Part shown: positions 44,149 through 52,470 of the stretch, one piece after another
Numbering within the stretch: position 1 is the first letter of the stretch
Layout: the number at the start of each line of letters is the position of its first letter
Assembly: GCA_017849455.1 (NCBI GenBank)
Contig: JAFIGX010000002.1
Location: forward strand, 1-56,515
Source of the DNA: Pseudobacter sp.
GTDB taxonomy: Bacteria > Bacteroidota > Bacteroidia > Chitinophagales > Chitinophagaceae
Length of the DNA stretch: 56,515 nucleotides
Direction: 5' to 3'
Position numbers and translations under genes: made by a program
Notes under the pieces: model-generated
Databases searched by the model: none
Told to the model about the DNA's origin: nothing
Seen by the model: the letters and a program-made list of their open reading frames with translations, nothing else

Positions 44149-45378
44149 TCATGTTCGCCGGTCATAGACCCATTGCAAATAATAATCACGGATGTTCGCG
44201 AAATAGCCCAACAGCAGGATGGACACCGACAATAAAAGCACGTTCATCCAAAGGGCCGGCCATCCGATCACGAAACCGAAGCACACCGTGAGCAATCGCA
44301 GGAATTCCAGGTAAAAGATCCACTGCTTTTGTTCCATGATGGCGCCGCAATTGATCAGGGTTAGCACCAGTCCCAGTGAGATCAATACCTGCTGCATAAC
44401 CGGTATATATCTTTCAAAAAGGATGAACAGGAAGAGCAGTACCACGCTCATGGCGATCTGCCAGATCACATACCTGTTCAATGGTCTTTCAACTGGCATG
44501 GTATTGTGGCGGATCATGAACCGTTTCTCTACCTGGCTCCGTGCATCCGGATCGATCGAATCGGGGCGGCTGAACAGGAGCCTGATCTTATTGCGTGCTC
44601 CCTTTGTTCGCCGGACGGCATGTACCAGCTCTGCGATGAAGTGGAAATGCTGCCACAAAAAACTGTAGCTGTTCAAAGGATGGGTGAGCCCGTATTTGAT
44701 CTCCACTTTGTCATCCTCTTTCTGAAAAGTTCCAAAGAGCTTGTCCCAGATAATGAACACATCCCCATAATTTTTATCGAGGTACTGTTCATTGCTCGCA
44801 TGGTGCACGCGGTGATGCGAGGGGGTTACCAGGATATATTCCAGGATGCCCAGTTTCCCGATCAGCCTGGTATGAATAAAGAACGGGTACAACCCGTGTA
44901 CCAGCAGGATGCTGGTGATCATGGTGGCCGGGAACCCGAGCAGCGGGAGGCCGGCCCAGAACAGTGTCCGCACAAAAGCCTGGAGTACGGTGATGCGCGC
45001 CGAAACAGTATAATTGAAATCCTCACTCTGGTGATGCACTACATGCGCAGCCCAGAAAATATTCACCTCATGGGCCAGGCGGTGGTACCAATACCACAGA
45101 AAATCAGTGCAGAGCAGGAGCAGGCACCATAATAACAGGCTGGGTTCAATATCGAACAGTCCATAATTCTTTTGCAGGTAGTCATAAAAGAAATAGAATA
45201 TGCCTACCACCCAAACATCGAGCAGGCGTTCTGCAATACCTATGCTGATATTGGCCATGGAATGATGCAGATTGAAATAGGGAAGCTTCTTCTTCTTTGC
45301 AACCAGGAATTCCAACACCATAAAAAAAACAAAGAGCGGTACGGCCAATGCCAACAGGTTCAGTCTCATGGTCGGCAA
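44149..45378 (-). CDS. Sterol desaturase / fatty acid hydroxylase family protein (copy 2)
   Basis: Predicted 409 residues. Four N-terminal helices, histidine boxes HRLAHE, HVVHHQSED and SHHRVHHASN, then LDKNYGDVFIIWDKLFGTFQ, all as in copy 1 at 18703. The C-terminal third is different: after a charged stretch it has four more hydrophobic helices (YVIWQIAMSVVLLFLFILFE onward), a longer form of the family. A membrane di-iron lipid hydroxylase of unknown substrate. The tRNA-like gene follows 6 nt downstream and may be processed from its transcript. Confidence 0.88.
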   Translation of the reverse strand: MPTMRLNLLALAVPLFVFFMVLEFLVAKKKKLPYFNLHHSMANISIGIAERLLDVWVVGIFYFFYDYLQKNYGLFDIEPSLLLWCLLLLCTDFLWYWYHRLAHEVNIFWAAHVVHHQSEDFNYTVSARITVLQAFVRTLFWAGLPLLGFPATMITSILLVHGLYPFFIHTRLIGKLGILEYILVTPSHHRVHHASNEQYLDKNYGDVFIIWDKLFGTFQKEDDKVEIKYGLTHPLNSYSFLWQHFHFIAELVHAVRRTKGARNKIRLLFSRPDSIDPDARSQVEKRFMIRHNTMPVERPLNRYVIWQIAMSVVLLFLFILFERYIPVMQQVLISLGLVLTLINCGAIMEQKQWIFYLEFLRLLTVCFGFVIGWPALWMNVLLLSVSILLLGYFANIRDYYLQWVYDRRT

Positions 45379-45407
45379 TATTGTTCGTTATGGAAATGGG
45401 TAATGCT

Positions 45408-45728
45408 TTATTTCGGTTCCAGTTTGATCAACTGCTTTTTGGCAGCATCTTCAGCACTGATCTTTTTTTGTTTGTACAATGGATGCTCTATGACGAGTGT
45501 TACCGGTAATTGCTGCCAGGTGGAGATGGTGAAATTGCCGTCCTTACCTGATAAGGATTCTTCTTCTCCGGATATGATATATACATAGGCATTTTCAATA
45601 CTCTTGCCGGTCGAGCTGTGAACGATACTGCCCCTGATCGTGGCCGGTTTGGCCGGATAGATCTCCGACGTGTTGAAGATCAGTGCAGGTATTGCGATCA
45701 GCCAGTTGTATGCAGGCGACGATTTCAT
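45408..45728 (-). CDS. Small CarboxypepD_reg-like beta-sandwich protein
   Basis: Predicted 106 residues. A hydrophobic N-terminus (NWLIAIPALIFNTSEIYPA) acts as signal or anchor. The mature part is one CarboxypepD_reg-like (Ig-like) domain: IRGSIVHSSTGKSIENAYVYII, then SLSGKDGNFTIS and VTLVIEHPLYKQKKI. Such domains usually head TonB-dependent receptors; here it stands alone. 30 bp upstream of the desaturase on the same strand, so both may be co-transcribed from a promoter overlapping the palindrome at 45845. Confidence 0.78.
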   Translation of the reverse strand: MKSSPAYNWLIAIPALIFNTSEIYPAKPATIRGSIVHSSTGKSIENAYVYIISGEEESLSGKDGNFTISTWQQLPVTLVIEHPLYKQKKISAEDAAKKQLIKLEPK

Positions 45729-46171
45729 GGTATGCGGTTTTGGATGAAAAAAAATGACGTTCCGGTAGGGACCGTTGGAAACATCGTGCTTTTGAATTCA
45801 TGTATTGCATACTGAAACAATTCTGGTGCAATATTAAGGGAAAATATTAGTCTACCAAAATAGTAGACTAATAAAATTTAAAAAAATATCCTGAAATAAT
45901 GACCATACCGATTAAACCTTCTTGTTCGGAACAGGTCGCATAAATAACAGAATGATTGGAAATGCTGGCCGGTTGCGGGTTCTGGCAATATGATACATGG
46001 TCTTTTCCGGTATACGCGGAGACCTGAAGGGGAGGTGTATTCCTATAACTTGTTTATCGCTCGTTAATTGCGTGTCCGGATTCCATTATTTTTCCACTTT
46101 TATGAACCGGGCACAAAACTTGTTTCCTATGTGGAGGTTGAGTTTCGTTTAATCCATTAAAATACCTTTAT
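45729..46171. other. 443-bp intergenic region between divergent genes
   Basis: Contains the operator-like palindrome at 45845-45873 and otherwise AT-rich sequence. No small gene or structured RNA recognised. It must hold the divergent promoters of the CarboxypepD_reg-like gene and the DUF4382 gene. Confidence 0.45.
45845..45873. promoter_or_regulatory. Operator-like perfect palindrome
   Basis: Arms tattagtctac and gtagactaata (11 bp, perfect) around the 7-nt spacer caaaata. The motif AGTCTAC-N7-GTAGACT has the TAC...GTA dyad spacing of BlaI/MecI-type repressor sites (family knowledge, inference). On the minus strand the spacer reads TATTTTG, close to the TAnnTTTG -7 box, so a bound repressor would cover a promoter pointing to the CarboxypepD_reg-like gene. 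No repressor gene lies in the window. Confidence 0.5.
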
Positions 46172-47071
46172 ATGAAGTTGATACCGAAACTTTACGGCTC
46201 TTTAGCCGTGGTCGCCATAGCGGCCATCGTTCTTTATGCCTGCTCTAAAAACGAATCTGCGAGCATGGCTGTGCCCCCTGGCCAACAACATGTTTCCCTT
46301 TATCTTACAGATGGTCCCGGTTTCTTCGACAAGGTCCTGATCGATATCAGGTCCGTAAAAGTGCTTGTCGATACCTGTTCGAAAAGCAACGGAAATGATG
46401 ATGATGACAAGGATGAACATGGCAATGGACACCATGATGGGGATGATGACCATGACAAGGCCGATTCCTGCGTAATCTGGCAAACCCTCGCCATCACGCC
46501 CGGCGTGTACGATTTGCTCAGCCTGCGCAATGGCGCCGATACCCTACTGGCCAATGGCCTGATTCCCAAAGGCAAGATCAAAAAGATCCAGCTCACGCTG
46601 GGTCCCAACAATTCACTGGTGAAAGACAGTGTGACCTATCCGCTGAAATTATTCCCCGGCATGCAATCTACCATTACCATCAAAGTGAAAGGCGGTGATT
46701 GGGACGAATACGCTACCGACAGGTTCCGTCTCTGGCTTGATTTTGATGCCACGCGGTCTGTTATCAAGGTCCGTGATGGAGTATTCTACCTCAGGCCGGT
46801 CATCCTCTTCTTCACCGTCAAAGCTACGGGTAGCCTGGAAGGAAGGGTATTGCCCAGAGAAGCATTCCCGGTGATCTCTGTGTTCAATGCTACGGATACG
46901 GCTTATGCGCTGCCCTGGGGTAATGGTGAGTTCAGGGTACGTGGCCTCAAAGCCGGATCGTACAGCGTATTCATCAATGCTTCCAATGGTTATAAGGATA
47001 CGACCATTACCAATGTAGCGATCCAGCAAGGAAAAGAAACTGATTTGCCAACGATCACGCTGCATAAGTAA
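46172..47071 (+). CDS. DUF4382 lipoprotein with Asp/His-rich insert
   Basis: Predicted 299 residues. Lipobox IVLYAC (Cys24). A DUF4382 domain follows: HVSLYLTDGPGFFDKVLIDIRSVKVLV and VYDLLSLRNGADTLLANGLIPKGKIKKIQLTLG. Between its first and second parts is an insert at about 74-99 composed nearly only of Asp, His, Gly and Asn, bracketed by Cys69 and Cys100, which could close a disulfide around a metal-binding loop (inference). The last 80 residues are a carboxypeptidase-regulatory-like beta domain (GSLEGRVLPREAFPVISVFN). Ends with a strong bidirectional terminator. Confidence 0.88.
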   Translation: MKLIPKLYGSLAVVAIAAIVLYACSKNESASMAVPPGQQHVSLYLTDGPGFFDKVLIDIRSVKVLVDTCSKSNGNDDDDKDEHGNGHHDGDDDHDKADSCVIWQTLAITPGVYDLLSLRNGADTLLANGLIPKGKIKKIQLTLGPNNSLVKDSVTYPLKLFPGMQSTITIKVKGGDWDEYATDRFRLWLDFDATRSVIKVRDGVFYLRPVILFFTVKATGSLEGRVLPREAFPVISVFNATDTAYALPWGNGEFRVRGLKAGSYSVFINASNGYKDTTITNVAIQQGKETDLPTITLHK

Positions 47072-47094
47072 TATCAGCCAAGAGGAGATCAAAA

Positions 47095-47156
47095 GAGTAA
47101 AAAAGAAAAGAGGATGCAGGTTAAATAGTACCTGCATCCTCTTTTCTTTTTTACTC
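47095..47156. terminator. Bidirectional terminator with 27-bp perfect stem
   Basis: Arms 47095-47121 and 47130-47156 are exact reverse complements around an 8-nt loop (taaatagt). The core aggatgcaggt is flanked by A-rich and T-rich tracts, so each strand gets a T-rich run after the hairpin. It lies between convergent DUF4382 and DoxX genes and should stop both transcripts. Confidence 0.9.
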
Positions 47157-47173
47157 CTTCAACCTCTTAACTC

Positions 47174-47608
47174 CTATTTTGGGTGTAGACGAAAATAATT
47201 GTCGAGCGATAAGGGGCCGCCACCTTCCACCAGGAAGAAGATCAGCAGCAGGAAGATGACTACCGATAGCGGGAATTGCGTACCGGAAGCGAAGATACCC
47301 TGCGTTGATGTGATGATGATGATGGCACCGATCAATATCGGGAGCTGAAGCAGGACTGCCCAGCGGGTCAGCAGGCCAATGATGATCATGAAGCCGCCCA
47401 GCAGATGGGCCCAGGTAACTACGATAGCGATCCAGTCGGCCCCTGCAGCCAACGAACCATACTGCAATAATTTTTCCAGTGTAGCGGCATTGATCATGAA
47501 AGAGATGCCTTTGATGAAGAGGCACAGGCCGAGCGCAACCCGAACGACTACCAGCCATCGGGGATGATGCGCCAGGCTCCAGTTATGGATCTGTTGAAGC
47601 GTTCCCAT
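47174..47608 (-). CDS. DoxX-family membrane protein
   Basis: Predicted 144 residues from ATG 47608; the frame extends 49 codons further upstream but those look non-coding. Four helices with the DoxX pattern: VALGLCLFIKGISFMINAATLEKLL, VVTWAHLLGGFMIIIGLLTRWAVLLQLPILIGAI and SVVIFLLLIFFLVEGGGPLSLDNYF. DoxX relatives are quinone-linked or redox-associated inner-membrane proteins; specific role unknown. Complete. Confidence 0.88.
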   Translation of the reverse strand: MGTLQQIHNWSLAHHPRWLVVVRVALGLCLFIKGISFMINAATLEKLLQYGSLAAGADWIAIVVTWAHLLGGFMIIIGLLTRWAVLLQLPILIGAIIIITSTQGIFASGTQFPLSVVIFLLLIFFLVEGGGPLSLDNYFRLHPK

Positions 47609-47851
47609 GGTAGTGATTTTTAAAGAACAATTGAGAAAAAAACTCCATATAAAGTTACGCCTATTCATCATGCCATTCAAACTTATAATTTTAACAATCC
47701 CTTGCTGCAGGCCGTTTCTACAGAATCTCTTATCTATCAAAATATTTTCTCCCATAGTACGTTTTTTTAATGGATAGCCCTGATCTTTGCGCTTTTAAAA
47801 TTTTATGATCAGGTGCAAAGAGTACCCGTACTCTTTTAAACATCAATAACT

Positions 47852-48910
47852 ATGAAACGATCAGTTTGGTTATGGGCGCTGTTAGCAGCCGTAGTGGCCC
47901 TCATTGCGATCTTGTTATTCATTGGATGGAAACCCGGTACGTCGGGCTATGCTGCGGAGGGAAAAGCAGCCAACCCGGCTGCCCAAAAATCGGATACAGA
48001 CACCAATATCATTGCTCCCCCACCTGTTATACTGGACACTGCATTGTTCGACAGCAAACTGAAATGGATCGTGAATGGTGATTCATCGGGACGCTGGCCG
48101 GTGAAAGCTCCTTATCCCAAAGCAGGCGCCATCCTGCCTTTCAAGCGGGTACTGGCTTTTTACGGGAATCTCTACTCGAAGAAGATGGGTATTCTCGGTG
48201 AATTGCCGGAAAAGGAAATGCTGGAAAAATTACAGGCCGAAGTAAAGACCTGGCAGGCGGCAGATACTACCATGGAAGTGGTGCCGGCCCTTCACTATAT
48301 CGCCGTTACGGCACAGGGCAGCGCCGGCGCCGACGGGAAATACAGGCTGCGTATGCCTTTCAAGGAGATCGACAAGATCCTTGCTATGGCTACTAAGATC
48401 AATGCGCCTGTGTTCCTCGACGTTCAGGTTGGTTTGAGCACCCTGCAGGCTGAGATCCCCCTGCTGGAAAAATACCTGAAAATGCCGCATGTACACCTCG
48501 GTATCGATCCTGAGTTCTCGATGAAAACAGGCAAGAAACCCGGCTCCGTGATCGGCACTTTCGATGCGGCAGATGTGAACTACGTATCGGATTATCTCGC
48601 CAAACTGGTGAATGACAATAACCTTCCTCCCAAAATACTGGTGGTACACCGCTTTACACAGGCAATGGTCACCAATTCGAAACAGATCAAATTGAAACCG
48701 GAAGTACAGATCGTGATGGATATGGATGGATGGGGCGCACAAGCCAGGAAGCTCAATACCTACAAACAGTTCATCTATAAAGAACCTGTACAGTTCACAG
48801 GCTTCAAGCTCTTCTACAAAAATGATTTCCGTGAAGCCAATAGCCGGATCATGACGCCGCAGGAAGTGTTGAGGCTGAAACCGCAGCCGATATATATACA
48901 GTATCAGTAG
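47852..48910 (+). CDS. Conserved TIM-barrel-like protein with N-terminal anchor
   Basis: Predicted 352 residues. One N-terminal hydrophobic helix (LWALLAAVVALIAILLFIGW), a Pro/Ala linker, then a domain also known from actinobacterial hypothetical proteins: FKRVLAFYGNLYSKKMGILGE, GKYRLRMPFKEIDKIL, APVFLDVQVGLSTLQAEIPLLEKYL, HVHLGIDPEFSM, VNYVSDYLAKLV, KILVVHRFTQAMV and QIVMDMDGWG. The acidic and His residues at strand ends suggest a glycosidase-like barrel, but no activity is known. The stop codon TAG is the first base group of octamer palindrome O3. Confidence 0.78.
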   Translation: MKRSVWLWALLAAVVALIAILLFIGWKPGTSGYAAEGKAANPAAQKSDTDTNIIAPPPVILDTALFDSKLKWIVNGDSSGRWPVKAPYPKAGAILPFKRVLAFYGNLYSKKMGILGELPEKEMLEKLQAEVKTWQAADTTMEVVPALHYIAVTAQGSAGADGKYRLRMPFKEIDKILAMATKINAPVFLDVQVGLSTLQAEIPLLEKYLKMPHVHLGIDPEFSMKTGKKPGSVIGTFDAADVNYVSDYLAKLVNDNNLPPKILVVHRFTQAMVTNSKQIKLKPEVQIVMDMDGWGAQARKLNTYKQFIYKEPVQFTGFKLFYKNDFREANSRIMTPQEVLRLKPQPIYIQYQ

Positions 48911-49000
48911 TTGACAGGTTGATAAGTTGATAGGTTGATAAGGTGGTCCCTGCGATGCGGAGAATTCCTTGTCAACCTATCAACTTATCAACTTTTCAAC
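48910..49000. repeat. Octamer-family palindrome O3
   Basis: Left arm 48910-48943 and right arm 48967-49000 match at 31 of 34 positions. Four octamer units (agttgaca, ggttgata, agttgata, ggttgata). The centre tggtccctgcgatgcggagaatt has the shared ggtcyc-N7-ggaga core. The left arm begins at the last base of the upstream gene's stop codon, and the right arm ends 7 bp before the M61 peptidase's stop codon. Confidence 0.85.
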
Positions 49001-49007
49001 TCTATAC

Positions 49008-50828
49008 CTATAATTTCGAACCGAGCCAGTTTTTCCGGAATGCGGTTGCATCGGCGGATAATGCTGCACCTGATCTCTCGTTGGCTGCAACGGCCAGCGC
49101 AGGACTTTCTGCCAGCGTGATGTTCGTTCTTTTTGTTTCTCCACGGTGTTTGTATTCGAGCGCGAGTTGGTCACCGGGTTTATGATTGTTCAGGATATCG
49201 GCCAGCTCGGTTTGTTTTTTGACGGGCTTTCCATCCAGTTGTATCAACTGATCGTCCACATCCAGTCCGGCCTTGTACAGCGGTGATCCGATCACGGTAT
49301 TGCCGGCGATGAACAATCCATCCTCTTCACGGAACCGTACATTGCCGATCCAGGCTTTGCCCTCATTTTGTTTTTTAAGGATGAGCCCCGCCTTGCCGAG
49401 CAGCGGTGAATAATCGAAGGATTCATGACCTGTCACATATTTGCTGAAAAAAGTGGAGGCGAATTGTTTGTCGCCCGTAACCTGCTCCAGCACATCTTCC
49501 AATCCACTGATCGTATAAGGGACCTCCGTTTTCCCGAAACGTTTCCAGACGGCAGCCATGTAATTGTCGAGCGTGAGGTTGCTGAACCGTGTACGAAGCT
49601 CTAGGTCAAGCGCCAAAGCTATTGCAGCGCCACAAGGATAATAGGACGTGAACATATTGGGGTAATTGTTCCTGTCGATCGAAACGCCTGCGTCCACGAA
49701 CACCGCATGGTTGCTCATCTGGGCCGGTGAATAACGTTTGGCCCCGGCCGTATTCTCTTTGACGTTGATCAGGGAGGCAACCGTAGAGAATTGATCTTCC
49801 TGGGTTTGCCAGCCGGCCCTGGTCATCAGGAGATCGCCATAGTACTGCGTGAAGCCTTCGGCAAACCAGAGCTCATGGCTCATATTGCTTTTTTCGAAAT
49901 TGAATGGTTCCAGTGTTTTGGGGCGGATGCGCTCTACATTCCAGCAATGGAAGAATTCATGGGCAAATACTTCCAGCAGGTAATTGGCGCCATCGAAATT
50001 GACGGGTATGCTGATCATGGTGGAGTTGCGATGCTCCATACCATCGCCTTTCACCCAGGGATTGATGCTGGCTATAAAAGTATAAGTGCCATTATCATAT
50101 TCGGGCAATTCGCCGAACACGGCCTGCGCTTCCTGCGTGATCCTTTTTACTTTCAATGCGAAGCTGTCGGCCTGTGCGTCGGTGGCTTTGGCTTCGAGGG
50201 CAAGGCGGAACTGGAATGATTTGCCATTGGGATTTTTCATCGTCCATTCTTTCCAGATAAGATCCCCGATCTTGGTAGGGCAGTCCATGAAATATTGCAG
50301 TCCTGGCGCTGTGAACAATCCGGGGTCATTAGTGGGCTTGAGTTGTGTGGCGATCGTCCATTTTTTCCCTTCCGGGATATTGAACTTGATATCGATGGGT
50401 ACTTTATCGAATCCTTTTAGCCATAGGAATGTAGCGGGCATATTCAGGTGGATGCTGGTCTCATCCACGCCGGCATAAGTGCCGTCGGGGTAGTTGGCAT
50501 ATAAGGTATATTCCACCCGTACATACCCATCATGACGCGGCACTTCGTACACGTCACCATCGGTGCGGTTGATGGTGATGGATTTTCCTGTTCTGTCGAA
50601 TGCCTGTACATCGTAGATATTTTTACCGAACTCATGGGTGGCATAGCGGCCCGGGGATGAGCGGCTCATGCGGAAGACGGCCGTTCGTTGGGTGATACCG
50701 TTGGCCGTAAGTGAAATATGGGCTTCATGGTGAACGAGATTAGGAAACGTTACGATATAGCTGACCTTCTGGGACCGGGCCGTTGCCAATAAAAGCAGGC
50801 TGAAAACTATACAGATCGTTTTTTTCAT
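49008..50828 (-). CDS. M61-family glycyl aminopeptidase with PDZ domain
   Basis: Predicted 606 residues from ATG 50828. Signal peptide 1-19 (LLLLATARS). An N-terminal beta domain, then the gluzincin active site HEFFHCWNVER (His290, Glu291, His294) with the downstream Glu in ELWFAEGFTQYYGD. A PDZ domain follows near 490-580 (GNTVIGSPLYKAGLDVDDQLIQLDGKPV). It cleaves N-terminal Gly or Ala from peptides, probably in the periplasm. All zinc ligands are kept. Full length. Confidence 0.94.
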   Translation of the reverse strand: MKKTICIVFSLLLLATARSQKVSYIVTFPNLVHHEAHISLTANGITQRTAVFRMSRSSPGRYATHEFGKNIYDVQAFDRTGKSITINRTDGDVYEVPRHDGYVRVEYTLYANYPDGTYAGVDETSIHLNMPATFLWLKGFDKVPIDIKFNIPEGKKWTIATQLKPTNDPGLFTAPGLQYFMDCPTKIGDLIWKEWTMKNPNGKSFQFRLALEAKATDAQADSFALKVKRITQEAQAVFGELPEYDNGTYTFIASINPWVKGDGMEHRNSTMISIPVNFDGANYLLEVFAHEFFHCWNVERIRPKTLEPFNFEKSNMSHELWFAEGFTQYYGDLLMTRAGWQTQEDQFSTVASLINVKENTAGAKRYSPAQMSNHAVFVDAGVSIDRNNYPNMFTSYYPCGAAIALALDLELRTRFSNLTLDNYMAAVWKRFGKTEVPYTISGLEDVLEQVTGDKQFASTFFSKYVTGHESFDYSPLLGKAGLILKKQNEGKAWIGNVRFREEDGLFIAGNTVIGSPLYKAGLDVDDQLIQLDGKPVKKQTELADILNNHKPGDQLALEYKHRGETKRTNITLAESPALAVAANERSGAALSADATAFRKNWLGSKL

Positions 50829-50847
50829 AAGCACAATTTATGATGAT

Positions 50848-50885
50848 ACAAGATAGGAGATTTCCGACTTCATACCTCCAGCCTC
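50848..50885. repeat. Heptamer-family remnant H2 (one arm)
   Basis: Reads gatttccgacttcatacctcc in the intergenic region between divergent genes; the minus-strand units ggaggta, tgaagtc, ggaaatc resemble the arm units of H1 at 29009. No complementary second arm. Probably a decayed copy. Confidence 0.45.
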
Positions 50886-50921
50886 CTGCTTTTCCCTAAA
50901 TTGTGATCAAAATACTTCAGC

Positions 50922-51398
50922 ATGACTGAACGTGAACATCATTTTATGCAGGCGGCGATCGGGCTGGCCAGGAAGGGAATGCAAAATGGCCATGGCGGCC
51001 CATTTGGTTGTGTGATCGTGCATGGGAATGAGATCGTGGGGGAAGGGTTCAACTGTGTGACCTCTGCCAATGACCCTACGGCACATGCCGAAGTGGTAGC
51101 GATCCGCGAAGCATGCAGTCGATTGCAAACCTTTCAGCTCAGCGATTGTGAACTGTATACCTCCTGCGAGCCCTGCCCTATGTGCCTGGGCGCTATCTAC
51201 TGGGCACGCCTGCAAAAGATTTATTTTGCCGCCAGCCGGCATGATGCCGCCGATGCGGGTTTCGACGATTCCTTCATATACGATGAGCTGGTATTGCCTT
51301 TGGCCGGCAGGAAAATCCCGATGTTATCCTTTCAGCGGGCGCAGGCCGTGGAAGTTTTTGAAGAATGGAAAAAATGGCCGGGAAAGATCAGTTACTGA
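50922..51398 (+). CDS. guaD: Guanine deaminase (cytidine-deaminase fold)
   Basis: A 158-residue zinc enzyme that converts guanine to xanthine in purine salvage. Zinc ligands His55 (THAEV, with catalytic Glu57), Cys85 and Cys88 in CEPCPMCLGAIYWARL. The segments NDPTAHAEV and GFDDSFIYDEL, and the C-terminal swapped-helix tail, match Bacillus-type guanine deaminase rather than tRNA adenosine deaminase TadA, which lacks that tail. Complete. Convergent with the small membrane protein gene, 4 bp apart. Confidence 0.9.
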   Translation: MTEREHHFMQAAIGLARKGMQNGHGGPFGCVIVHGNEIVGEGFNCVTSANDPTAHAEVVAIREACSRLQTFQLSDCELYTSCEPCPMCLGAIYWARLQKIYFAASRHDAADAGFDDSFIYDELVLPLAGRKIPMLSFQRAQAVEVFEEWKKWPGKISY

Positions 51399-51402
51399 CC
51401 AT

Positions 51403-51762
51403 TCAGTGCGATTGTAGCCGGTGGATCACGATATATCCGATGATCACCAACAGGAGGATCAGTACGATCGCCACATAGATCCAGGGGGCGCTGACGATCT
51501 TCGTTTTTTCGCGCCTTCTCTTTCTTTGCTCAAGATATTGATTGAGATCTTTATTGAGCTGATCGACATAAATACCGATGGGCCTTCCGCTCATCTTCTG
51601 CAGCCCTTCGATGGCTTCGTTCTCGAAATCATTGTCTACTATCCATTTTTCAACCTCATGCTTCTCCTGCTCCGATAGTTTACCGCTCAGGTAATCCATC
51701 AGCTTCTGGTTGTCGATATCTTTGTTACTGTTAGATAATATGTTCAACAAGTCGTTGTTCAT
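51403..51762 (-). CDS. Single-helix membrane protein, probable anti-sigma partner
   Basis: Predicted 119 residues. A cytosolic N-terminal part (NQKLMDYLSGKLSEQEKHEVEKWI, a zinc-finger-less anti-sigma-like helix bundle), basic stretch QRKRRREK, then one C-terminal helix (WIYVAIVLILLLVIIGYIVIH). The YLSGKLSEQEKHEVEKWI pattern is frequent in Bacteroidota proteins encoded next to ECF sigma factors. It lies 27 bp downstream of such a factor on the same strand; role inferred. Confidence 0.75.
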   Translation of the reverse strand: MNNDLLNILSNSNKDIDNQKLMDYLSGKLSEQEKHEVEKWIVDNDFENEAIEGLQKMSGRPIGIYVDQLNKDLNQYLEQRKRRREKTKIVSAPWIYVAIVLILLLVIIGYIVIHRLQSH

Positions 51763-51789
51763 GTTTTTTCATCGGTAGACTGACCACAT

Positions 51790-52362
51790 TTATGAACCGT
51801 TCCTTAATTTTTTTTCGAGCAGGATTTTCAGGTTCCGTTTTCCGTTCTGGATATGGCTTTTGACCTGCATCATCGTAAAACCGGTCTGTTCTGTAATCTC
51901 CTGGTACGACCTTTTCTCCAGGTAGAACAAAGTTACGCAGAGTTTTTGCTCATTATTGAGTTCCTGCAAAGAATCGTTCATCAGTTCCAGTTGCCTGTCT
52001 TTTTCGACCAGTATGGGAATACTATTGTCCTCCTCCGGGGTCACGGCCATCTGTTCCCTGGTCTCGGTCAGCCTGCCCGGCTTGCTGCGGAGCTTCATGA
52101 GACAATGGTTTTTGGCCACCATATATAACCAGGACTTGAAATAATCCACCCGGTATTTGTGGAGTTCGGTGATGACCTTCAGGAAGATCTGCTGTACGCT
52201 GTCCCTGGCTTCCTCCTCATTCTTCAGGTATTTCATGCACACCCCGAAGAGCAGTAAGGTATAGCGTTGCAGCAGGATGCCGAGCCAATGGTTATTACGG
52301 TCGGCATAAAAATATTCGAGCAGTTGCTGATCGCTTATATGTGCAAATTGATCTTGCTTCAC
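51790..52362 (-). CDS. RNA polymerase ECF sigma factor (second copy)
   Basis: Predicted 190 residues from GTG 52362; the open frame continues to 52416 (also GTG), but those 18 residues are not sigma-like. Region 2: LQRYTLLLFGVCMKYLKNEEEARDSVQQIFLKVI, then FKSWLYMVAKNHCLMKLR. Region 4: LNNEQKLCVTLFYLEKRSYQEITEQTGFTMMQVKSHIQNGKRNLK, a full helix-turn-helix. Belongs to the Bacteroidota ECF branch with GVCMKYL. Upstream of the membrane protein at 51403, so a two-gene sigma unit. Confidence 0.9.
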   Translation of the reverse strand: MKQDQFAHISDQQLLEYFYADRNNHWLGILLQRYTLLLFGVCMKYLKNEEEARDSVQQIFLKVITELHKYRVDYFKSWLYMVAKNHCLMKLRSKPGRLTETREQMAVTPEEDNSIPILVEKDRQLELMNDSLQELNNEQKLCVTLFYLEKRSYQEITEQTGFTMMQVKSHIQNGKRNLKILLEKKLRNGS

Positions 52363-52470
52363 TGACGGAAAATTAGCTATTTTCCCTGATAAGATGCTGA
52401 TCTCAAAAATTTTCACACTACCGGGCGAATGATCCCGATTTTTGTTTCATATTGCTGAAAATTATCCGCT

